Assembly: GCA_937927795.1 (NCBI GenBank)
Contig: CALBSF010000286.1
Location: forward strand, 1 to 7,281
Length of the DNA stretch: 7,281 nt
Direction: 5' to 3'
Source: an uncultured Rickettsiales bacterium
GTDB lineage: Bacteria > Pseudomonadota > Alphaproteobacteria > Rickettsiales > UBA1997
Part shown: one piece after another, positions 1 through 6,001 of the stretch
Numbering within the stretch: position 1 is the first letter of the stretch
Layout of the letters: every line of letters starts with the position of its first letter
Program-made: the position numbers and the translations under genes
Notes under the pieces: generated by a model
Told to the model about the DNA's origin: nothing
Databases searched by the model: none
What the model saw: the letters and a program-made list of their open reading frames with translations, nothing else

Positions 1-341
1 CGGCTGCTGTAATGACTGTAGCGATAGTAATCGCATTAACTGCCTACGCTTGTACCACTAAGACTGACTTTACTTTCTTAGGAGGTATTCTATTTGTTTC
101 CTGTACTTTGATGTTTCTTTTAGGTCTTTTTAGTATAATTTTCGGAGGCTTTTTACATACACTATACTGTTGTCTAGGAGTAATTGTCTTTTCTATCTAC
201 TTAATATTCGACACTCAATTAGTTATGGGACAATGTGGTTTAGAATACAGTGTTGATGATTATATTTTAGCTTCTTTGAATATTTACTTGGACATTATTC
301 AGTTATTCATTTACATTCTTTCCTTGTTAAGCAAAAAATAA
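1..341 (+). CDS. BI-1/TMBIM (Bax inhibitor-1, Lifeguard-like) membrane protein, 3' part
   Basis: This is the C-terminal part of a multi-pass inner-membrane protein of the Bax inhibitor-1/TMBIM family, whose characterised members are pH-sensitive calcium leak channels or stress-protective proteins. The frame is open to the left edge (codons for A-A-V precede the ATG at 12), so that ATG is an internal methionine and the true start is outside the window. Family marks seen: a TKTDFT motif after a transmembrane helix, IFDTQLVMG, then a YSVDDYILASLNIYLDII segment followed by a last hydrophobic helix and a short KK tail. The two aspartates (codons 210-212 in FDTQ and 291-293 in YLDII) match the di-aspartyl pair described for Bacillus YetJ. 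The D-D-Y-I-L-A-S-L-N-I-Y-L-D-I-I ending resembles eukaryotic Lifeguard/GRINA proteins as much as bacterial YccA. It is convergent with the neighbouring - strand genes. Family assignment is firm; physiological role is unknown. Confidence 0.85.
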   Translation, partial: AAVMTVAIVIALTAYACTTKTDFTFLGGILFVSCTLMFLLGLFSIIFGGFLHTLYCCLGVIVFSIYLIFDTQLVMGQCGLEYSVDDYILASLNIYLDIIQLFIYILSLLSKK

Positions 342-471
342 ATGAAATTAGATTTTAAGATGTCAAACGTTAAAAAGTATGAAAAAGCTTGATTAAATAA
401 GCTATAAATAAATTGGTTTTATTGATAAATGATTTTTTGATTTTTAAATTAAAATTTAAGCAATGAAATAA
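342..471. other. AT-rich spacer between convergent genes
   Basis: This 130-base spacer separates the 3' ends of the + strand TMBIM gene and the - strand small membrane gene. It is very AT-rich. It contains one weak stem (AGCTT at 386-390 with AAGCT at 399-403, 8-base loop) but no GC-rich hairpin with a T-tract that would make a convincing intrinsic terminator for either gene. No gene is seen in it. Confidence 0.6.
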
Positions 472-750
472 TTATATACTTAAATTCAAAAGAATCAATA
501 TTCCAAGTAGATATGACAAGCTAACTAAAATTAAGAAAAAAGAAATATATTCTAAATCAATTAGAGATGAGATTTTTGTGTCGGATAATTTTACTAAAAA
601 TATTAGAAATCCGCTTAAGAAAAATATTGCGGCATACATGATTGAAAAAAAACCTTTTTCAAAATAATCAGCTAAAATAAAAAAACCGTAGAGAAAAATT
701 ATTGGAACTAGGAAATTTATTATGCCGTTTATTAGAGGGTCTTCGCGCAT
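472..750 (-). CDS. Small membrane protein, weakly MnhB-like
   Basis: A 92-residue, very hydrophobic protein with about three predicted transmembrane helices (roughly residues 9-27, 35-53 and 68-90). The N-terminus MREDPLINGIINFLVPIIFLYGFF, in which a short polar start leads into FLVP and a long helix, recalls the first helix of MnhB-domain subunits of Na+/H+ (Mrp) antiporters. The PGGGF motif usual in MnhB is not present; YFEKGFF stands in its place. Function is therefore only suggested. An in-frame stop at 754-756 fixes the ATG at 748-750 as the only ATG start. No clear Shine-Dalgarno sequence precedes it. It lies 104 bases downstream of infB, separated by the 32-bp hairpin repeat, so it may be reached by read-through from the nusA-infB transcript. 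It could also be a remnant of a longer antiporter subunit. Confidence 0.6.
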   Translation of the reverse strand: MREDPLINGIINFLVPIIFLYGFFILADYFEKGFFSIMYAAIFFLSGFLIFLVKLSDTKISSLIDLEYISFFLILVSLSYLLGILILLNLSI

Positions 751-770
751 GAATTAATAGTTTTATGATA

Positions 771-845
771 AAATGGATTGCTTTTCTATGCTCGCAATGA
801 CAAGATTTTATTCTGTCATTGCGAGCATAGAAAAGCAATCCATTT
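771..845. repeat. Perfect 32-bp inverted repeat, rickettsial-type palindromic element
   Basis: Arms 771-802 and 814-845 are exact reverse complements over 32 bases around an 11-base loop (803-813). The arm contains TGTCATTGCGAGC and GCAATCCA, the signature of the short mobile palindromic repeats common in Rickettsia-like and other AT-rich genomes (recognition is from memory, not a search). The element is richer in GC than its surroundings. It begins nine bases past the infB stop codon, so in RNA it would form a very stable hairpin at the end of the infB message, able to stabilise the 3' end or reduce read-through. It lacks the T-tract of a classical intrinsic terminator on either side. No clear target duplication is visible. 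Confidence 0.85.
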
Positions 846-854
846 AAGGTAAAT

Positions 855-3434
855 TTACAAAGAACGCTTTTGCTCAACTATTTCGTAGCATTCAATAATA
901 TCTTTTTCTTTGATATCATCGTAATTTTCAAGAGAAAAACCACATTCAAAGCCACCTTTAACTTCTTTTGCATCATCTTTGAATCGTTTTAAAGTTTTTA
1001 ATACACCATCATGAATAACAACGTTTTCACGTAGTAATCTAACTTTGGCATGTCTTTTGATTACTCCATCTAGCACAAAACCGCCGGCAATTTTCCCAAC
1101 ACCAGAAATTTTGAAAACTTGTCTGATTTCAGCTTGACCAAGATATTCTTCATTTTTACTTGGAGCGAGCATTCCTGAAAGCAACATTTTTAAATCATCA
1201 ACCAAATTATAGATGATTGAATAATAACGAATTTCAATGTTTTTTAATTTCGACATTTCTTTGGCGCCAACATTAGCTCTAACGTTAAAGCCAATAATTA
1301 TTGCACCAGAAACTGCTGCCAAACTAATATCGCTTTCACTGATTGCGCCAGTTGCAACATGGACAATTTTAATTGCCACTTCATCAGTATTTAATTTAGC
1401 TAAAGTTCCTTGAATTGCTTCAGCAGAGCCGTGAACATCGGCTTTAATTACGATATTTAAATATTTTAATTTACCATGACCTGATTCTTTGAAAATTGCA
1501 GCCAAAGATTTAGCTGAATTTTTCATAGCTTTTTCTTCTTTTTCTTTTCTAACGCGATATGAAATAATTTCGCGAGCTTGTTTTTCTTCATCAACTTCAA
1601 CGAATCTATCACCAGCATTTGGAACATTTCCAAGGCCAAGAACCTCAACAGCCATTGAAGGAGTAGCTTGTTTTATGCTTTTGCCTTTTTCATCAGAAAG
1701 TTTTCTAACCCTACCATAAGAGGTTCCAACCACGATTAGATCACCAACATCTAAAGTTCCGCTTTGAACTAGTAATGTTGCGGCAACGCCTTTATTTGGA
1801 TCAAGCCTTGATTCAATCACTGCGCCGCTTGATTTTCCTTCATAAGCAGCCGAAAGTTCTAAAACTTCAGCTTGCAGTAAAATCGCTTCTTCTAATTTAT
1901 CTAAATTTATTTTTTGTTTTGCAGAAACTTGCACAAACATTATCTCGCCGCCTAATTCTTCTGAAACAATATTGTGGCTTAATAATTCATGCTCAACTTT
2001 TTTTGGATCGCATCCCGGTTTGTCAATTTTATTTACAGCAACAATAATTGGAACTCCCGCAGCCTTGGCGTGATTGATTGCTTCGATAGTTTGTTCTTTA
2101 ACCCCGTCATCAGCCGCAACAACTAATACAACAATATCAGTAACATTAGCGCCGCGTAAACGCATTTCGGTAAAGGCTTCGTGACCCGGAGTATCAAGGA
2201 AAGTAATATATTTTCCACCTGCAGTTTTTATTCTTGAAGCGCCAATATGCTGAGTAATTCCGCCATGTTCACCTTGTGCAACTGTTGTTTGCCTTAAAGC
2301 GTCAAGTAATGAAGTTTTACCATGGTCTACGTGACCCATGATAGTAACAATTGGGGCTCTAGGTAATTTTTCAAGATGAGAATTATCTTCTTCTAAAACA
2401 TTTTCCACATCAGAATGAGAAACTCTTTTTGCAATATGACCAAATTCACCAATAATTAATTCAGATGTGTCAGCGTCAATAACTTGGTTACTAGTTACAA
2501 CCATACCCATTGAGAATAGTTTTTTAACTACATCACCAGTTTTTTCGCTCATACGATCTGCCAATTCAGCAACCGTGATTAATTCAGGAAAAGAAACTTC
2601 TTTGGAAATTTTTTTATATTCTTTTTGAGATTGGTCTTCTTGTCTTATTTTTTGTTTTTTTCTTCTTCTACCAAAACCATCTTCATAATCGTCGCCACCA
2701 ATAATGTAAGTGGTTAATTTTCTAGTATTAATTCTTTCCTTGCCCTTTGGAACAAACTTAGCTTTTTTGTCATCTTCTTCAGTAAAATTATTGCCAAATT
2801 TTTTAACTGGCAATTTTTTCTTTTCTTTTTCAGCTTTTTCTTTTTGTATTTTTTCTAGCTCAACTCTTTTTCTTTCTTCAACTACTTTATCTCTTTCTTC
2901 TTTTTGACGATTGGTGATTTCGATACTTTGTCTAATTTTATTTCTTACATCAAAGGCATCTAGTGATTCTGGTTCACGCTTTACAATAACTGGCTCTTCA
3001 ACAATTTTAGGAGCTTCTACTTTTGGTAATTCTTCTTGTTTTTCTTCAACTTCTTCCGGCTCAACTTCTTCTTTTGCTTTGGTTTTAGATTTTTTTTCGT
3101 TCTTAACTTTTTCTTCTGCAATTACTTTTTCTTGCTTAATTTTTTCTTTAATTATTTTACTTACTTCAGCTTGATTTTCAGTATCTAATTGCTCGTCATC
3201 AAACTGTGAAATAGCCTTCATTCTAGCTTCCACTTCGCTTTTGTTTAAAGCTGTGTTTGAATCATCTGATTTAGATTCTTTTCTTCTGCCTTTAATTGTT
3301 ACTTGAACCGAGGAATTTCCAGATTTTTTTGTTTCAACACTTTTTAAAGCAACTGTTTTTGGATCAACTGCGCCAGGCATCTTCAGCTTCAAAGTTAAAG
3401 TCGAACGAGTTGTATTTTTATTATCTGTTGTCAT
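855..3434 (-). CDS. infB: Translation initiation factor IF-2
   Basis: The GTPase that delivers initiator fMet-tRNA to the 30S subunit and promotes subunit joining. The 859 residues are a normal length for alphaproteobacterial IF2. In order: a short conserved N-terminal segment rich in basic residues (about 10-52); a Lys/Glu-rich, low-complexity, probably coiled-coil linker (about 65-235); the IF2_N module (about 282-345, ELITVAELADRM); then the G domain with G1 GHVDHGKT (367-374), G2 GGITQHIGA (391-399), G3 DTPGH (414-418), G4 NKID (468-471) and G5 SAK (504-506). Domain II, domain III and the C-terminal fMet-tRNA-binding domain follow, ending in ECYEIVEQKRSL. All GTPase motifs are intact. It lies 71 bases downstream of nusA on the same strand, the conserved nusA-infB pairing, but ylxR is missing between them and rbfA is not downstream. 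The ATG at 3432-3434 has only a weak purine-rich site (TAAGAA). Confidence 0.98.
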   Translation of the reverse strand: MTTDNKNTTRSTLTLKLKMPGAVDPKTVALKSVETKKSGNSSVQVTIKGRRKESKSDDSNTALNKSEVEARMKAISQFDDEQLDTENQAEVSKIIKEKIKQEKVIAEEKVKNEKKSKTKAKEEVEPEEVEEKQEELPKVEAPKIVEEPVIVKREPESLDAFDVRNKIRQSIEITNRQKEERDKVVEERKRVELEKIQKEKAEKEKKKLPVKKFGNNFTEEDDKKAKFVPKGKERINTRKLTTYIIGGDDYEDGFGRRRKKQKIRQEDQSQKEYKKISKEVSFPELITVAELADRMSEKTGDVVKKLFSMGMVVTSNQVIDADTSELIIGEFGHIAKRVSHSDVENVLEEDNSHLEKLPRAPIVTIMGHVDHGKTSLLDALRQTTVAQGEHGGITQHIGASRIKTAGGKYITFLDTPGHEAFTEMRLRGANVTDIVVLVVAADDGVKEQTIEAINHAKAAGVPIIVAVNKIDKPGCDPKKVEHELLSHNIVSEELGGEIMFVQVSAKQKINLDKLEEAILLQAEVLELSAAYEGKSSGAVIESRLDPNKGVAATLLVQSGTLDVGDLIVVGTSYGRVRKLSDEKGKSIKQATPSMAVEVLGLGNVPNAGDRFVEVDEEKQAREIISYRVRKEKEEKAMKNSAKSLAAIFKESGHGKLKYLNIVIKADVHGSAEAIQGTLAKLNTDEVAIKIVHVATGAISESDISLAAVSGAIIIGFNVRANVGAKEMSKLKNIEIRYYSIIYNLVDDLKMLLSGMLAPSKNEEYLGQAEIRQVFKISGVGKIAGGFVLDGVIKRHAKVRLLRENVVIHDGVLKTLKRFKDDAKEVKGGFECGFSLENYDDIKEKDIIECYEIVEQKRSL

Positions 3435-3448
3435 TTTATTCTTAATTT

Positions 3449-3490
3449 AAAAAGCGCCTTAAAGTGCTTAAAAGCTTTTAAGCACTTTTT
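3449..3490 (-). promoter_or_regulatory. 28-bp perfect palindrome with competing stem in nusA-infB spacer
   Basis: Bases 3461-3488 form an exact palindrome with 14-base half-sites (left half AAAGTGCTTAAAAG). On the - strand transcript it lies between the nusA stop and the infB start. An alternative 9-bp pairing also exists: AAAAAGTGC (3482-3490, read on the - strand) with GCGCTTTTT (3449-3457, read on the - strand), including one G-U pair. It uses the same bases as the first stem, so the two folds exclude each other. A T5 run follows the palindrome on the + strand, and a TTTTT run follows further down on the - strand. It may be an intra-operon attenuator or processing site, or simply a stable spacer hairpin. 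Confidence 0.5.
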
Positions 3491-3505
3491 ATAGTATTAT
3501 TACTT

Positions 3506-4795
3506 TTAAGCATTCTTTTGCAAATACTCTTCGGCTCTTCGTTTAATTTCTTTTGCAATATCTTCGTCAAAACCTTCAATTGATTGAATTTCTGAAACTT
3601 CAGATTCAGCCAAATCTTCAACGGTTAAAAAGCCTTCAGCAGCCAAAAGATTAGCAATCATTTCTTCCACATCCAAGCTTTCAGCAAATAATTTTGAAGC
3701 TTGATTAAATTCAGTGGTTCTGCGACTTGATTCTTGATCAACCGTCATCACATCAATTTTAGAATCAACTAATTTTGAAGCTAATTTAACATTTTGACCA
3801 CCACGACCAATAGCAAGGCTTAATTGATCTTCGGCCACAACCACTTCAATTAATCTATTTTCTTCATCAACTACAACTTTACTAACTTTAGCTGGAGTTA
3901 AAGCGCTAACCACTAATTCTGCGATATTAGGAGACCATTTCATGATATCAATTTTTTCGCCTTTTAATTCAGCGCTAACTGATTGAACTCTGCTTCCCCT
4001 GATTCCAATGAAAGAACCGATAATATCAATATCGTCGCGGCGAGAATAAATCGCAATTTTTGCTCTTGATCCAGGGTCACGCGCAACTGCTTTAACTTCG
4101 ATATTTCCTTCATAAAGCTCTGGAACTTCTTGCTCAAAGAGTTTAACTAGGAATTTAGGATGAGTTCTTGAAAGGAAGATTTGTGAACCAAAAGCTTCTT
4201 TACGAACATCTTCGATATAGGCTCTAACTCTATCGCCAACGCGAAAGTTTTCTCTAGGAATCAAGCCGCTTTCATGAATTACAGCTTCATAACCATCAAC
4301 TTCCATTACAATATTTTTTAAGCCAACTTTTTTAACAACTGCGCTAACAATATCGCCGACTCTGTCTTTAAATTCGTTATATTCTTTATTTTTTTCAGCT
4401 TCTTTAACTTTACGAATAATCTCGTTTCTAGCAACTTGTGCAACAACGCGGCTTAAATCCATTGGAGGTAATTCTTGAACTACAAAATCTCCAATTTCAG
4501 CGTTTGGATCTTCCAATTTAGCGTGTTTTAGCGTTGAATGAGTTCTAACGTCAAAATCTTCGCCATCATCATTAGCAACAACTTCTAGCTTGTTAAATAG
4601 CTTGATTTGACCAGTTTTTTTGTCAATTTTGCAGTCAATATCTAAGTGATAACCATATTTCTTTTTGGCAGCAAGCTTTATGCCTTCTTCCATAGCCTCA
4701 ATAACCTCTTGAGGTGAGATGCCCTTTTCATGGGCAATGTTTTCAGCAACCAATAATATCTCCTTGTTGCCCATTATCGTTAAGTTACTAGCCAT
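3506..4795 (-). CDS. nusA: Transcription termination/antitermination factor NusA
   Basis: RNA polymerase-binding factor that promotes pausing, hairpin-dependent termination and antitermination. Domains by residue: NusA N-terminal polymerase-binding domain (about 8-130), S1 domain (about 140-210, VGDIVSAVVKKV...GYEAVIHESGLIP), KH1 (about 215-290, with GIRG at 264-267 in SFIGIRGSRVQ), KH2 (about 290-355, GRGG at 330-333), and one acidic C-terminal helix-hairpin-helix repeat (about 373-425). At 429 residues it is shorter than the E. coli protein (495) and appears to have only one C-terminal acidic repeat instead of two. Two starts are possible: ATG at 4793-4795, or ATG seven codons later (4772-4774), where family similarity begins with GNKEILLVAENIA. 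Neither has a good Shine-Dalgarno. rimP, its usual upstream partner, is absent here. A sigma70-like promoter lies about 77 bases upstream. Confidence 0.97.
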   Translation of the reverse strand: MASNLTIMGNKEILLVAENIAHEKGISPQEVIEAMEEGIKLAAKKKYGYHLDIDCKIDKKTGQIKLFNKLEVVANDDGEDFDVRTHSTLKHAKLEDPNAEIGDFVVQELPPMDLSRVVAQVARNEIIRKVKEAEKNKEYNEFKDRVGDIVSAVVKKVGLKNIVMEVDGYEAVIHESGLIPRENFRVGDRVRAYIEDVRKEAFGSQIFLSRTHPKFLVKLFEQEVPELYEGNIEVKAVARDPGSRAKIAIYSRRDDIDIIGSFIGIRGSRVQSVSAELKGEKIDIMKWSPNIAELVVSALTPAKVSKVVVDEENRLIEVVVAEDQLSLAIGRGGQNVKLASKLVDSKIDVMTVDQESSRRTTEFNQASKLFAESLDVEEMIANLLAAEGFLTVEDLAESEVSEIQSIEGFDEDIAKEIKRRAEEYLQKNA

Positions 4796-4871
4796 ATTGT
4801 CAAATTAATTTATTAAGGATAGGATTAGAAAGCTTATTTCAAGTGTGATGATTGAAGGATAAGAGTTAAAG

Positions 4872-4900
4872 ATATTATTTATCTTGTAAATTTAAGTCAA
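4872..4900 (-). promoter_or_regulatory. Sigma70-type promoter for nusA-infB
   Basis: Read on the - strand, a TTGACT -35 hexamer (4895-4900, 5/6 to consensus) is separated by exactly 17 bases from a TAATAT -10 hexamer (4872-4877, 4/6). Transcription would start near 4865, giving a leader of about 70 bases before the nusA ATG at 4795. It lies in the 141-base gap between the phosphatase stop and nusA, consistent with nusA-infB forming a separate transcription unit. In AT-rich DNA chance -10 boxes are frequent; the near-consensus -35 with ideal spacing is what makes the call. Confidence 0.6.
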
Positions 4901-4936
4901 GGGTTTTTTTGAGCCTATATGCACCTTTGAGAGGTC

Positions 4937-5746
4937 TTAAGAGCCATTAAAAGTAGAATCATGAAGTTTGGTCAACATTTCTAATCTTGTTTTTACTAAA
5001 TCGGCGCGATTTGAAGTTTCTTCATTAACCAAATCAATTCTTACTCCACCAGCTTTTTCTTGTCTTTTAAAAATATCCAACAATGAAACTTTATTGCCAT
5101 TTTTAATGATATCATAAATTGTTAAAAATGTTGTGGTGCGCCCTCTTCCTGCGGCGCAATGAACATAAAGTTTTTTATCATTAGGTAAAGTTTTAATAAA
5201 ATTTACTATTTCATCAAATTGTTTTTGATTAGGAATTGAGCGGTCTTCAATTCCAAATCTTTTATATTCAAAACCATGTTCTTTTGCTAACTCTTCTTCG
5301 GTTTCTATGCTTTTTAACTCAACAATTTTTGGTTTAAGTAATGTTATTTGGCTATTTTTTGGATCTTTTTTTATTGCATTAACTTTTGATTTTTCATCCG
5401 ATAAAATTTCAGCAATTGTTTTATTTAGATTAGATTCTTCCCAGCTAACCGGCATGCCGTTAATCAAAGCATGACTTTCACGCCTTAAATCAACGATAAT
5501 AATTTTATCCTGAGGGAATTTTTCTTTAACTTTTTTTAACTCATTTTCTGAAAATTCGCCGCTAGCAATCGCATTTAAACCAAACTGGGAAAGATCACGA
5601 AAATTTCTAGCTAATCCATCTTCTCTGGTTTTAATAGTGTCGTAATTGAATGTCATATTATTTGCAAAGCTTTGAGGAATGTTAAATATAAAAAATAGAA
5701 TGGTTGGCGTTGTTGCACGGCTCAAAAAAATCTCGATGTAAATCAT
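4937..5746 (-). CDS. PTP-like inositol polyphosphate phosphatase (phytase-like), secreted; 5' end disrupted by MITE
   Basis: A cysteine phosphatase of the protein-tyrosine-phosphatase-like phytase family, which removes phosphates from inositol polyphosphates, and in some members from other phospho-substrates. The P-loop is HCAAGRGRT (residues 196-204 of this 269-codon frame) with catalytic Cys197 and Arg203. The likely general acid is Asp168 in GIEDRSIP. The upstream IIIVDLRRESHALINGMPVSW block (82-102) is typical of this family. The catalytic domain looks complete. The first 13-14 codons (MIYIEIFLSRATTP) derive from the MITE at 5706-5992, and the native start at 6016-6018 is cut off. The remaining TILFFIFNIPQSFA still forms most of a signal-peptide core with cleavage after SFA. 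Possible current starts: ATG 5744-5746, preceded by AAGGGGGAGG with almost no spacing; TTG at 5723-5725; or ATG 5654-5656, giving a cytoplasmic form. The gene may be active from the new start, or newly silenced; the open frame does not decide this. Confidence 0.85.
   Translation of the reverse strand: MIYIEIFLSRATTPTILFFIFNIPQSFANNMTFNYDTIKTREDGLARNFRDLSQFGLNAIASGEFSENELKKVKEKFPQDKIIIVDLRRESHALINGMPVSWEESNLNKTIAEILSDEKSKVNAIKKDPKNSQITLLKPKIVELKSIETEEELAKEHGFEYKRFGIEDRSIPNQKQFDEIVNFIKTLPNDKKLYVHCAAGRGRTTTFLTIYDIIKNGNKVSLLDIFKRQEKAGGVRIDLVNEETSNRADLVKTRLEMLTKLHDSTFNGS
5697..5705. repeat. 9-bp target site duplication, left copy
   Basis: AGAATGGTT directly abuts the left end of the 287-bp element and is repeated exactly at 5993-6001 next to its right end. 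The matching stops on both sides (T against C before it, G against A after it), so the duplication is exactly 9 bp, the length known for IS903-group insertions. On the - strand it encodes the Thr-Ile-Leu of the phosphatase signal peptide. Confidence 0.9.
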
Positions 5747-5992
5747 CCTCCCCCTTGAGGGAGGATCGAAGAGCGGAGCGATTCCGAGGAGGGGTCGAAG
5801 TGACTAAAGTCTTTATTAAAGAAAAAGACTACAAAATATGGGAGTTTTGACTATTATTTTTAATTAAAATCTAGTTTCTGACCCCTCCTCGAATCACGGC
5901 TAAAGCCGTTCTTCGATCCTCCCTCAAGGGGAGGATGATTTAGACCGAGTGTTGCAAAAAAACCAAAAATATCAGAGCCGTGCAACAAGGCC
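5706..5992. mobile_element. 287-bp MITE with IS903-like (IS5 family) terminal repeats
   Basis: The ends GGCGTTGTTGCACGGCTC (5706-5723) and GAGCCGTGCAACAAGGCC (5975-5992) are 18-bp terminal inverted repeats matching at 17 of 18 positions, flanked by the exact 9-bp duplication. IS903 itself has 18-bp ends beginning GGCTTTGTTG and makes 9-bp duplications, so this is best read as a non-autonomous derivative of an IS903-group IS5-family element. There is no room for a transposase and no coding frame resembling one. The interior is a long imperfect hairpin (next entry) around an AT-rich centre at about 5797-5879. The element is inserted in the signal-peptide codons of the phosphatase gene. The exact duplication and near-identical ends suggest a fairly recent insertion. 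An autonomous relative elsewhere in the genome is inferred, not seen. Confidence 0.88.
5739..5942. repeat. Long imperfect inverted repeat with nested hairpins inside the MITE
   Basis: The left arm (5739-5796) and right arm (5880-5942) are reverse-complementary apart from one extra C and a divergent middle. Each arm carries its own small hairpin with stem ATCCTCCC/GGGAGGAT (5745-5752 with 5759-5766; 5916-5923 with 5929-5936). The right arm also has ACGGC-TAAA-GCCGT at 5896-5909, replaced by a shorter unrelated tip (about 5771-5783) in the left arm. The arms are distinctly GC-rich compared with the genes around them. It could be an independent palindromic repeat nested in an IS remnant, or the normal interior of this MITE family. 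Confidence 0.8.
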
Positions 5993-6001
5993 AGAATGGT
6001 T
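5993..6001. repeat. 9-bp target site duplication, right copy
   Basis: AGAATGGTT, the second copy of the sequence at 5697-5705, directly abuts the right terminal repeat. Joining 5696 directly to this copy (deleting 5697-5992) regenerates an uninterrupted reading frame for the phosphatase precursor. Confidence 0.9.

Noticed and set aside
12..14. ATG as the start of the TMBIM gene
   Set aside because: The same frame is open to the window edge, and the codons before it continue a family-typical helix; it is an internal methionine of a truncated gene.
386..403. Terminator for the TMBIM gene
   Set aside because: The stem is only five AT-rich base pairs with an eight-base loop and no following T-tract.
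668..877. 69-codon - strand frame across the palindromic repeat
   Set aside because: It overlaps the infB end and the start of the small membrane gene in another frame. Its middle (NGLLFYARNDRIKSCHCEHRKAIHF) is merely the translation of the two repeat arms, a common false gene call.
1489..3174. + strand open frames opposite infB (1489-1719, 1775-2047, 2710-2907, 2911-3174)
   Set aside because: They are antisense shadows of infB, with low-complexity Ser/Phe/Leu-rich translations and no recognisable domain.
3461..3490. Intrinsic terminator acting on the + strand
   Set aside because: The palindrome is followed by T5 on the + strand, but no + strand gene lies upstream that would need it; both flanking genes are on the - strand.
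5797..5879. Outward promoter in the centre of the MITE
   Set aside because: The AT-rich stretch offers several loose -10-like hexamers but no -35 match better than about half consensus at proper spacing.
5706..5992. Complete insertion sequence
   Set aside because: At 287 bp it cannot hold an IS5-family transposase, and no frame resembles one; only the ends and target duplication support mobility.
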